From positions 1 through 16,826 of the forward strand of contig JALOBT010000047.1 of the NCBI GenBank assembly GCA_023228125.1: a stretch of DNA of 16,826 nt, in the 5' to 3' direction. Numbering within the stretch: the stretch's first letter is position 1; each line of letters opens with the position of its first letter. Below the pieces are notes generated by a model. The model was not told where the DNA came from. It saw nothing but the letters and a program-made list of their open reading frames with translations, and searched no databases. Made by a program: the position numbers and the translations under genes. This document shows, in pieces, positions 5,674 through 13,402 of the stretch. The stretch comes from Candidatus Cloacimonadota bacterium. Its GTDB lineage: Bacteria; Cloacimonadota; Cloacimonadia; Cloacimonadales; Cloacimonadaceae.

Positions 5674-8082
5674 TTAATCTGTTTGTAGATAGCGGTTGGC
5701 ATCCGCTTTGTATGCCTTTAAAATGTTAATGTATAGTGGGACAAATACCACCAGCGCCATCAGAAGGATGGCTACGGGATAGCCCAGCCGGGATGAACCT
5801 GTCTTCAGGGTGAATCTGTCTGCATATATGCTGATCAGATTGTAGGCCAGATACAGACCAATAATGCCTGACCCGGTATAGAGATAGAGATAGTTTCTGA
5901 AGTAAAGCTTCAGCAGATCTGGAAGCTCCGCCCCGCAGACCTTGCGGATACTGATATCCTTCATCTGAGCGTGCACGGTTACAGAGCTTACTGCGTAAAT
6001 GCCCATCACGGCAAGCAGCACTACAAATATAGCCATAAAGAGGCTGATGTTTTTGTAGATCCTATCCTGAGCGTAGAAAGCATCCTGCTCTGTTTCGATT
6101 TCACGGCTGGAATAGCCGAATACACCTCCGGCAGCCACATCAGCAAAAAGCTCTTCCAGGGCTGAGATCACTTCTTGTTTATAGCCCTCCTGCCAGGTGA
6201 TCTGATAGTACTTTATTACATTTGGTTTCAACAGATAGATCAGGGGAATCATCTCATTATGAGTAGGGAAATACCAGCTATCTTCTACAACTGCACTCAC
6301 TTCATACCATGTGCTTTCTTCATCTTGGTCAAAACTCAGCTTGTTACCCAAAGGGTTTTCTGACCCTAAGAAAGCTTTGGCAAAGCGTTCGTTGATTACT
6401 ACCCGGCTGTCAGAATCTTCTGTGGGAATATGCCCTTGCAACAAGCGGACTTTTCTTGCAGCAAAGAAATCTGGCATACAGCTACTCAGGTAGGCTCTTA
6501 TGGGGGCATTCGTGTCACTATTACTTAAAAAAACCTGGATTTCATGTAGTCCGTTATTGTCGTCCAGATTCTTACTCGCCACATTAAAATTGCTTACACT
6601 TTCTTTTGCTACACTCGGGATCTCTCGAATCCTTTGCCTCAAAATCCTGCCGTCATAATAACCATGCCTGCCTTCATCATTGAGGGTCAAGAACTTGTAT
6701 TGAATAGTGTTTTTGCTTTCCCAACCCAAGTCCTGATGGCGGATGAAGCTGTAGTGCTGAGAGACCGAAAAAGCGACCGCTATAAAAGCGAAGCTGATGA
6801 TCATCTGCATAAAAAGCAGGAACATACTGCCGCGATGTTTGTGCACACTATGCCAGGCATTCTGATGCAGCATCACTCTGGAATGGCGCAGGCTCATCAA
6901 CCATCCTGAGCTCAATCCTATACCCAGGATAGCGGCCACTGCGTAGGCTGCATAAGGAAGCCTTAAGACACTATAGCTAAAGGTATCTGCCTGCACCAGG
7001 TCTCGAAAGATGCCCATTGTGGCAGCATACAAACCTAAAGCTATCAGTACCGATATGCCATAGTAGAGGCTATATTCCCAGATCATTTGCCAGAAGAGCT
7101 CACTCTTTCCCGCCCCTACAGCTCTGCGAAAATAGAACTCATCACCGCGCTTTTTCCAGGACAGACCGATGATGATGAGAAAATTAATTAGTGCCACCGC
7201 CAGGATCATCAAGGATAGGGCAAGGATCGACCAGATGTTCATAATAGACATCGTAGGGGCATCGTCTTTCAGGCCGGGCATAAAGTGGATTTTGCTGATG
7301 GGATCAAGATGCACCTGTAAAGTACCGGTTTGACCGATCACAGAGCGATAATGTTCCAGCATTTGATTCAGTTTACGCTCAACAAGCTTGATGTCTTCTT
7401 TGTCGGAGATACGCAAACGAACATGCCCGGTTAGATACCAGTCATCCTCAGAATTGCTGCTGGCTTCATCGTCATTATACCAAAGCGAATAATAATCATG
7501 TTTCAAGTGCAGATTGCTCTTTAAATCGGCAAAAACTCCACTGATGTAGTACCTGGGATTTTCACCCACATAGATTCTCTTTCCCACTGGGTTGACATCC
7601 CCAAAGAAGCTCTTCGAAATACTCTCGCTGATCAGGATCCCATTCCGGTCGCTAAGCAATGAATCGGGATTCCCATAGATGATCTGCATTTTGTAGTGCT
7701 CAGGAAAATTGGCTGAGACAAAAACTCGCTCTTCCATTTGAAAAGGCTTGCCGTCGCAGCGCAGATTGAGAGCAATGATACTGGGCCAATATAATATATA
7801 ATCTTTGACCTCAGGGATATCCCGCAACAACATGGGTGCCGGGGGGATAAAGAAAGAGGCAGAGGCAATCTCTCCTAATTCCGGATGCAAGTCACTGTAT
7901 CTTAAGCGATACCACTCTTCATTACTCTCTACGCTTTTATCGTAATCCCGGTAACATAATGAGTAGGATACCAAATGCCCCACTGCCGCAAAACTTATTG
8001 CCAGCCCTAAAATGGCGATGGCGAAACTGAATTTCTGCTTCCCGATTTGCCTAAATGCAAGCTGGATGTGCTGAAGTATCAC
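5674..8082 (-). CDS. ABC transporter permease, fused double FtsX/MacB type
   Basis: Inner-membrane permease of 802 residues built as two FtsX/MacB halves in one chain, a form common in Bacteroidota. Each half has a leading membrane helix, a MacB-type periplasmic domain and three more helices. I see likely helices at about 18-42, 284-310, 340-365, 378-400, 421-443, 679-701, 733-753 and 767-788. Cytoplasmic coupling motifs are RRAVGA in half 1 and DISIRKVCGA in half 2. Periplasmic domains carry family phrases such as ISESISKSFFGDVNPVGKRI and VINERFAKAFLGSENPLGNKL. The start codon is GTG at 8080-8082, with AAGGAGG 4 nt upstream, and its GTGA overlaps the stop of the adaptor gene. The cargo is unknown: MacB relatives export macrolides, peptides or heme precursors, while LolCE moves lipoproteins. 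Confidence 0.9.
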   Translation of the reverse strand: MILQHIQLAFRQIGKQKFSFAIAILGLAISFAAVGHLVSYSLCYRDYDKSVESNEEWYRLRYSDLHPELGEIASASFFIPPAPMLLRDIPEVKDYILYWPSIIALNLRCDGKPFQMEERVFVSANFPEHYKMQIIYGNPDSLLSDRNGILISESISKSFFGDVNPVGKRIYVGENPRYYISGVFADLKSNLHLKHDYYSLWYNDDEASSNSEDDWYLTGHVRLRISDKEDIKLVERKLNQMLEHYRSVIGQTGTLQVHLDPISKIHFMPGLKDDAPTMSIMNIWSILALSLMILAVALINFLIIIGLSWKKRGDEFYFRRAVGAGKSELFWQMIWEYSLYYGISVLIALGLYAATMGIFRDLVQADTFSYSVLRLPYAAYAVAAILGIGLSSGWLMSLRHSRVMLHQNAWHSVHKHRGSMFLLFMQMIISFAFIAVAFSVSQHYSFIRHQDLGWESKNTIQYKFLTLNDEGRHGYYDGRILRQRIREIPSVAKESVSNFNVASKNLDDNNGLHEIQVFLSNSDTNAPIRAYLSSCMPDFFAARKVRLLQGHIPTEDSDSRVVINERFAKAFLGSENPLGNKLSFDQDEESTWYEVSAVVEDSWYFPTHNEMIPLIYLLKPNVIKYYQITWQEGYKQEVISALEELFADVAAGGVFGYSSREIETEQDAFYAQDRIYKNISLFMAIFVVLLAVMGIYAVSSVTVHAQMKDISIRKVCGAELPDLLKLYFRNYLYLYTGSGIIGLYLAYNLISIYADRFTLKTGSSRLGYPVAILLMALVVFVPLYINILKAYKADANRYLQTD

Positions 8083-9335
8083 TTGGCCTCCTTGATACGA
8101 ACAATCTCTTTGTCTTTCAAAACCTTGTAAGAAGAGGTGATCACTTCCTCACCTTCTCTCAATCCATCCAGTACTTCTACTTCCCGGATGTTTCGAAAAC
8201 CCGTCTTGACTGCTCGCCTGGCAGCTCGTTTACCATCTTTGCTCAATACATAAACCCAGTGCCCTCCCCCATCGTTCAGATACTGTCCTTGCGGTAAGTA
8301 CAGCACATCTTCCAAATTATCCGTAATGATGTCCACAGAGATGGATTGCCCGGATTTTAGTGTTTTGGGAATATCGCCCTGGATATCTACCAGCACTTTA
8401 TCATTTGCCAGCCGGGGATGGATTTTGACCACCTGCAGCACTGTCTCTTCGCCCTGAACCCGGATCCTGGCAATTGCGTTTACACTCAGCCTGCCCAGAT
8501 AGTACTGATCTACCTTGGCCTGCAAGTAATAACGGGTGTCATCTTCGATTACAGCGATGGAACTGCCTGTGCCGATGATCTGTCCCAGCTTGAGGTCCAT
8601 TTCCGTGATCTGCCCGCTCATGGGAGCCTTCACATCCAGTTCATTGATGCGATTGCGAATCTGCCGAAGGCTGAGCTGGAGCTGATTTACCGCCCCCTCA
8701 AGCTGCAAAAGCTGCTGCTCCCTAAAGAGCGAATCCGTTCTGGCTTCTTCCTGAAGGTAGCTGTATCTGGTTTCGGCGATCTCGTGCTCTTCTTCTGCCA
8801 CCAGAAACTCCTCCTGGGCGATGTATCCCTGTCGATAGAGATCAGTCTTCTGGGTGAAATTGCGACGCTCGCGTTTCAGGGCATTGAGTGCTTCTGCAAT
8901 CTTCAGCTTCTGGCTCAGCCTGCTTTGATTGCTGAGGATCCTGGCGTTGCTCAGATTGTTTGCCTGATCGGTTACAGAGGCTTCCTGGGCCAGCAGATTG
9001 AGCTTGAGATCGTCATTGCTGAGCTTAATCAGGGTCTCACCCTTCTTTACATAGTCTCCCGGTTTAAAATGTATCGCTTCTATTCTGCCACCCGTCATCG
9101 CTTCCACGCTGTAAGTGCTGATGGGGGTGACTATTGCCTCCGCGCTGAATGAGCCTTCCATCCTGCCCCGCTCTACTTTGGCGATCAGGATGTCGCTGCG
9201 GTGTACTGTTACCGATTTCAAAGACCGGCTTATCATAATCTGTACCACAATAAGAATCAATAAGAGCACAGCCACAAGCAGAACAACTTTGAGCTTTTTG
9301 CGCACTCGCTCTTTAGCAGGAATTTCTCTATCCAT
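8079..9335 (-). CDS. Periplasmic adaptor (HlyD/MacA-like membrane fusion protein)
   Basis: Membrane fusion subunit of a tripartite efflux system, about 418 residues. A basic N-terminus (KERVRKKLK) precedes one membrane helix (about 16-36). The first lipoyl half has GGRIEAIHFKPGDYVKKGETL (about 82-102), a coiled-coil hairpin covers about 108-225, and the second lipoyl half has VKAPMSGQITEMDLKLGQII. A beta-barrel and a membrane-proximal domain follow, with GLREGEEVITSS near the end. The first in-frame ATG is at 9345-9347, but GAGGA at 9341-9345 sits 6 nt before the second ATG (9333-9335), so I start there; the difference is four residues. It is first of the operon adaptor - permease - ATPase. 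No TolC-like outer-membrane gene is in the window. The operon architecture suggests export; the substrate is unknown. Confidence 0.9.
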   Translation of the reverse strand: MDREIPAKERVRKKLKVVLLVAVLLLILIVVQIMISRSLKSVTVHRSDILIAKVERGRMEGSFSAEAIVTPISTYSVEAMTGGRIEAIHFKPGDYVKKGETLIKLSNDDLKLNLLAQEASVTDQANNLSNARILSNQSRLSQKLKIAEALNALKRERRNFTQKTDLYRQGYIAQEEFLVAEEEHEIAETRYSYLQEEARTDSLFREQQLLQLEGAVNQLQLSLRQIRNRINELDVKAPMSGQITEMDLKLGQIIGTGSSIAVIEDDTRYYLQAKVDQYYLGRLSVNAIARIRVQGEETVLQVVKIHPRLANDKVLVDIQGDIPKTLKSGQSISVDIITDNLEDVLYLPQGQYLNDGGGHWVYVLSKDGKRAARRAVKTGFRNIREVEVLDGLREGEEVITSSYKVLKDKEIVRIKEAK

Positions 9336-9403
9336 TTTTATCCTCATTACCTTATCTGATCACATGGCAACCGGCATAACCGATACCCTTATGCATCAGT
9401 ATG

Positions 9404-9450
9404 CAATTGTTGTTCCATACCCCCCCCATTTTTGAGCTTCGACAATTGTT
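9404..9450 (-). promoter_or_regulatory. Possible control region of the export operon: G8 tract between AACAATTG repeats
   Basis: Read on the - strand, AACAATTG occurs twice (9443-9450 and 9404-9411). A run of eight G (plus-strand C at 9420-9427) lies between them. The region is 70-115 bp upstream of the adaptor gene, where promoter and operator sites would lie. I could not assign a convincing -35/-10 pair. The repeated octamers could be a regulator site, and the G8 run is long enough for slippage. Function is inferred from position only. Confidence 0.25.
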
Positions 9451-9582
9451 TGTGTTTGTGCCAACATTCTACTGAAAGAGTCTGCTCTTGAGCCCATCAA
9501 GCCCATTAGTTGCGGTGCAGAGGTCATGGAGATATGGTGAAATAACTCCTCTTATCTCCTTTTCAGCTTCATCATAACGCAT

Positions 9583-9607
9583 AGGGGCGGCGCAAAAGGC
9601 CGCCCTT
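9583..9607. repeat. GC-rich REP-like palindrome after the tricorn gene
   Basis: GGGCGGC at 9585-9591 pairs with GCCGCCC at 9599-9605 across a 7-nt loop; the stem extends by a G-U and an A-T pair. It begins about 10 bp past the tricorn stop (on the - strand). No T run follows on either strand, so it is more like a dispersed extragenic palindrome or an mRNA 3'-end stabiliser than an intrinsic terminator. Confidence 0.6.
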
Positions 9608-9614
9608 ACGATAA

Positions 9615-12600
9615 TCAGGGCAAGGTTCTTCTGGGAATCTTACTGAAGTCAGGCTTCAGCGGTGGATTCTTTTTGATCTCTGCCAGGGCAGTTTTGATGC
9701 CCATATCCAGTTGCGGGTCCTTACCAGCCACATAGTCCTCTGGCATGATCTCCACTTCGATATCGGGATCGGTGCCGTAATTTTCCACACCCCAGCCCAC
9801 GTCTTTGAACCAGAAACTGAATTCAGGCTGCGTGGTGATGGTTCCATCTACCAGCCAATGCCGGGGCCAGATGCCGATCACGCCGCCCCAGGTGCGTTTG
9901 CCGATCAGTTTGCCGAGGCCCAGGAGCTTGAAGCTATGCGAGAAGATGTCGCCATCACTGCCGGCAAGTTCATCCGTGATGCAGACCATCGGACCCATCG
10001 GAGCGTCGTTCATGTAGGGACTTGCACCCCACCAACGGGTAAGATCGTAGCCGATGCGTTTGCGAGCCAGCTTTTGCAAGAGCAATCCAGATATGCTGCC
10101 ACCGCCATTGTGCCGCACATCGATCACCAGACCTTCGTAATCCACTTCGGCCAAAAAATAGCGATGAAACTCGGTCAGACCGTCCTCCCCCATATCGGGG
10201 ATATGCAGGTAGCCCAGCTTGCCTTTGGAGACTTTGTGCACGTATTCGCGGTTGCCTTCCACCCAGTCACGGTAGCGGGCACTTGTTTCGTTTTTCATGG
10301 TATGCACGGAGATATTCTTCAGCTCTTTGCCATCAGGACTTGCGAGGCTAAGCTGTACCTGCTTTCCAGCTTGATTCACGGTAAGGCGTTCGGGGGTGAT
10401 CGTCTTGCTTACAGGATCACCATTTACTGCTTTGATGATCCAGCCTTCAGAGACCTGCATACCGGGATTCATCAGAGGAGAGCGGTTTTCACTTTCCCAA
10501 TGGTCACCCTTCAGGATGCGCGTGATCTCGTAGCCTTTCTTTTTGGCGTTGTAACGGTAGTTGATACCCAGCTTGCCGATGGTGTAATTTGGATGACTGC
10601 GGTAGTCGCCGCCAAATTCATAGCAGTGGCTGGTGCCCAGTTCGCCCTGCACTTCCCACATCAGATCAGAGAAATCACTGCGGCAGGCACAGCGTTCCAC
10701 CAAGGGATAATAGCGGTCAAAGACTTTCTGCCAGTCGATTCCGGCCATGTCTTCCACCCAGTAATGCTGTGCTTGTAGACGCCAGGCTTCTCTGAACATC
10801 TGTTTCCATTCTTCTGTAGGGATGATCTCCGTAGAGAATCTGGCCAGATCGATGAAACCATCAGCTTTAGCAAAGGAAGCACCCGTGCTCAGTTCAGCTT
10901 TGGGTTCGTTCTTGGCCGTGACCACTCTGTACTTGTCTTTGGAGATGAGTAAGAGAGCACTGCCATCTGCGCTGAGTTGATAATCAAGAATACCTTTGGC
11001 ATAGGCCCAGCCTTCCTGTTTGCTCAGGTCGTAACACATCAGGTCATAGTTAGTCTCTGCTTTCATAAAGGTGTCCAAAGAATATGAGAGATAGAATATG
11101 CGGTCTTTACAGGCACTGAGATTGCCCATTAGGGCTATTTCGACGGGGAATTCAATTAGGCGGTCGCAAATTCCCTCAAAATCTATCACAACGGGCTTGA
11201 TCTCTTCCGCTTTGCCTTTTTTCTTTTTATCGTCCTTCTTGGGTTCTTCCGGTTTGGTTTCAAAGGCCTCAACTTCTTTGATGAAGGGGGAGCGCAGGTC
11301 TTTCTGCAAGGTAATCAGATATGGTTTGGCAGTGGCGGGGAAATTGAAGTCAAATTGAACACTGTCTCCCATAGGTTTGAGAGTGCGTTCTGAGATCAGA
11401 TACAGATACTTCCCTTCAGGATCAAAGACAGGATTTGCATCCATCAAAACCGGTTTGCTGATGATCTGCTTTTCGCCGGTTGTGCTGTCCCAGATCATGA
11501 TGTGCATGGTCTTGCGGTCATGGTTTTTAGCGTAAGCCAGCCAGCGTCCATCTGGTGACCAGTCATAGCCAGCCACCATGCCATGTTCATTACGATCTAC
11601 CAAGGTGTATTTCCTGGTTTTGATGTCGAGAACAAGCAATTCATTCTTGTGGTTTTGCACCGCAATCAATGAGCCTTTTGGAGCTATCTGGTAATCATAA
11701 AGACGTCCCAGATCAGGATTGTCGATATTGATTACTCTTTCATTGGCTGTGGTAAAATCTTTGCGTAGAGGATGAAGCTCAAAGCGCTCGTAACCTGGTT
11801 CATCGGATATCATCATGAGCTGCTTGCCATCGGGAAGAATCTGCGGCAAGCGGTAACGCACCCCGTGCCTGATGCCATACTGCTGCACACTTCCATCCCA
11901 AGTTCCGCCTACCAATGCCTTTCCCCTTACGGATAGACAAAGCGAGCCGCCGTCTTTTGAAAGGAAGGCATTCTCTTTATGCTTGGTGGCATCTACGAAC
12001 TTACGCTGGCGTTGAATCATCGGACTATTGTATTCAAAATCCAGCTTGTGAGCTTTGTGATTATTTACATCCATCATCCACAGGTCTGCGCCTGCATGCC
12101 AGATGATGCTGGTTCCGTCAGTGTAAGCACCCCGTGCGTAGTAGTCTTTGTGATTCGTGTGTTTCTTCAGGTCTTTGCCGTCGGCATTGCAAGAATAGAT
12201 ATTGCCGGTGCCTTCATGATCACAGATGAAATAGACGCGAGAGCCGATACACATAGGGGAAGCAAAGTTCCCGTCTAGATCGATGAGTTTCTGGAATTTG
12301 CCTTTACCCGTTTTATCTATGAGCAGATATCCGGCTGTTCCGCCCCGATAACGTTTCCAACGAGCAGGGTTACCTACGTTGATGCCCAATACTACAGATT
12401 TCTCGCCGAAGCTGATATCATTGGCCACACCATAAGGCATCAGCACTGGGGCTCCGCCTTCGGGATCAAGCTCATAGATACGATAATCACCTCCAAAATG
12501 TGATTCATGGCAGGAAGCAATGATGACCTTGTCTTTCTTCCAACCCAGGGTATTCGTATAAGAACTGAGCCAGGTGAGTCTTTTAGCTTCTCCTCCGGTA

Positions 12601-12815
12601 CTGGGAATCACATAAACTTCGGTGATGCCCTCTTCTGTGCTGATAAAAGCGATTTGTTTTCCGTCGGGAGAGATTCTAGGATTGCGGATCATGCCAAGAT
12701 TGGCGGTTAGTCTCCGTGCGATAGGATTGCTCAGAGAAAATGTCCAGAGATCATCTTCTGCTACAAAGACGATCTGGTCATTAAATATGGCTGGTTGACG
12801 GTAATAGGCTTGCAT
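9615..12815 (-). CDS. Tricorn protease homologue (peptidase family S41)
   Basis: Tricorn-type protease of 1066 residues; archaeal tricorn trims proteasome-derived peptides in large hexamers. Order of domains: N-terminal beta-propeller with TolB/WD-like repeats (about 30-330, e.g. NPRISPDGKQIAFIS), a second propeller (about 340-660, e.g. DWSPDGRWLAYAKN), a mixed helical segment, a PDZ-like domain (about 765-840) and the S41 catalytic domain. Catalytic residues are all visible: Ser729-His730 in LGTSHCYE, nucleophile Ser953 in DELAGSDGD, and Glu1011 in GWGVENYG. The acidic/lysine stretch EEPKKDDKKKKGKAEE near residue 530 looks like a solvent-exposed loop. There is no signal peptide, so it is probably cytoplasmic, unlike many bacterial homologues that are exported. 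AAGGAG lies 7 nt before the ATG. It is monocistronic, divergent from the kinase gene. Confidence 0.93.
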   Translation of the reverse strand: MQAYYRQPAIFNDQIVFVAEDDLWTFSLSNPIARRLTANLGMIRNPRISPDGKQIAFISTEEGITEVYVIPSTGGEAKRLTWLSSYTNTLGWKKDKVIIASCHESHFGGDYRIYELDPEGGAPVLMPYGVANDISFGEKSVVLGINVGNPARWKRYRGGTAGYLLIDKTGKGKFQKLIDLDGNFASPMCIGSRVYFICDHEGTGNIYSCNADGKDLKKHTNHKDYYARGAYTDGTSIIWHAGADLWMMDVNNHKAHKLDFEYNSPMIQRQRKFVDATKHKENAFLSKDGGSLCLSVRGKALVGGTWDGSVQQYGIRHGVRYRLPQILPDGKQLMMISDEPGYERFELHPLRKDFTTANERVINIDNPDLGRLYDYQIAPKGSLIAVQNHKNELLVLDIKTRKYTLVDRNEHGMVAGYDWSPDGRWLAYAKNHDRKTMHIMIWDSTTGEKQIISKPVLMDANPVFDPEGKYLYLISERTLKPMGDSVQFDFNFPATAKPYLITLQKDLRSPFIKEVEAFETKPEEPKKDDKKKKGKAEEIKPVVIDFEGICDRLIEFPVEIALMGNLSACKDRIFYLSYSLDTFMKAETNYDLMCYDLSKQEGWAYAKGILDYQLSADGSALLLISKDKYRVVTAKNEPKAELSTGASFAKADGFIDLARFSTEIIPTEEWKQMFREAWRLQAQHYWVEDMAGIDWQKVFDRYYPLVERCACRSDFSDLMWEVQGELGTSHCYEFGGDYRSHPNYTIGKLGINYRYNAKKKGYEITRILKGDHWESENRSPLMNPGMQVSEGWIIKAVNGDPVSKTITPERLTVNQAGKQVQLSLASPDGKELKNISVHTMKNETSARYRDWVEGNREYVHKVSKGKLGYLHIPDMGEDGLTEFHRYFLAEVDYEGLVIDVRHNGGGSISGLLLQKLARKRIGYDLTRWWGASPYMNDAPMGPMVCITDELAGSDGDIFSHSFKLLGLGKLIGKRTWGGVIGIWPRHWLVDGTITTQPEFSFWFKDVGWGVENYGTDPDIEVEIMPEDYVAGKDPQLDMGIKTALAEIKKNPPLKPDFSKIPRRTLP

Positions 12816-12922
12816 ATTTTTGCTCCTTTACTGGTCAATTTTCATTAGAAGCAAGCTTTTGAAATGAGAGCAAGATGTCAAGTGCTATATTTGCCAAAGT
12901 TGCCTCCAACCTGTAAATTTGA

Positions 12923-12990
12923 TCCTGATAATTCGAAAAACCCGCTTTTATCCAAGTGATCCGTCTGATCCGGCCTATCTGCGTTCTATA
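12923..12990. repeat. Degenerate dispersed relative of the 96-bp repeat body
   Basis: In the same strand orientation as the array at 686-1029, this stretch shares the ordered blocks CCTGAT, CTTTT, ATCCAAnTGATCC, ATCCG and ATCTGCGTTCTATA, with short indels between. It corresponds to about the first 57 bp of the body; the GC-rich 3' part and the octamers are missing. It lies in the tricorn-kinase intergenic gap. Confidence 0.65.
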
Positions 12991-13402
12991 GAATACGTCC
13001 TAAATCATATATTCACCTTCCCCCTTAGCATTGCGCAATGTCAAGGAGAGAGATTCGCAGGTGTAAACGTCAGGATGAAGAATTGGGTGCAGGGGTGTAG
13101 GAGTTCTGGGTGTTTGATGTTTGGTGCTGTTTAGTGTAGAATGGCAGCTCAATCTTGAGGCATAGTTTTGTAAGTTTTGGTTTTGCACTTTGGGAAACGT
13201 GATTATACTGTTCTAAATATGTGTTAAGATAGTTTGCAAGAATCGTGATGCTGATTTGCAAAAACATTGATACTCTACTTAGGTGAAGGGTATTTGTCAT
13301 ACTTGAAATTGCAGCTTGACAATATCCCCTGCCAGAGATATCTATAAATTAAGGAGTTTTGACGCTGTTGATAAATCAGGTATTTCAGAAAGAGGTTTTA
13401 GT
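12991..13402. other. Divergent intergenic region between tricorn and kinase genes
   Basis: About 410 bp without a supportable gene. It contains the perfect palindrome CATTGCGCAATG at 13029-13040, flanked by CCTT and AAGG arms at 13023-13046 that extend it imperfectly. A G/T-rich, low-complexity stretch spans about 13070-13140. A weak promoter-like pair, TTGCAC 13183-13188 and TATACT 13204-13209, has a short 15-bp spacer. AAGGAG at 13351-13356 is a strong ribosome-binding sequence with no in-frame start of the kinase behind it. Confidence 0.5.
13183..13209 (+). promoter_or_regulatory. Weak candidate promoter for the kinase-regulator operon
   Basis: TTGCAC (13183-13188) and TATACT (13204-13209) are separated by 15 bp, shorter than the 16-18 bp optimum. 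It is about 190 bp ahead of the chosen kinase start. The elements resemble the consensus but the spacing counts against it. Confidence 0.25.

Noticed and set aside
5664..5702. Longer start for the ABC ATPase (ATG at 5700-5702)
   Set aside because: It would overlap the permease end and add 13 residues atypical of LolD/MacB; the ATG at 5661-5663 has AAGGAG at the right distance.
9583..9607. Intrinsic terminator for the tricorn gene
   Set aside because: The stem is strong, but no T run follows it on either strand; kept as a REP-like palindrome.
9711..10778. Long open frame (355 codons) on the + strand opposite the tricorn gene
   Set aside because: It lies wholly antisense to the conserved tricorn catalytic and PDZ region, has no recognisable domain, and is an expected by-product of codon bias in a well-supported gene.
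12876..12881. Promoter of the tricorn gene (TTGACA on the - strand)
   Set aside because: A perfect -35 hexamer, but no acceptable -10 at 16-18 bp; the next TAATGA is 28 bp away.
13000..13300. Short open frames in the tricorn-kinase gap
   Set aside because: Fewer than 80 codons, low-complexity Ser/Thr/Asn/Leu composition, no ribosome site and no recognisable motif.
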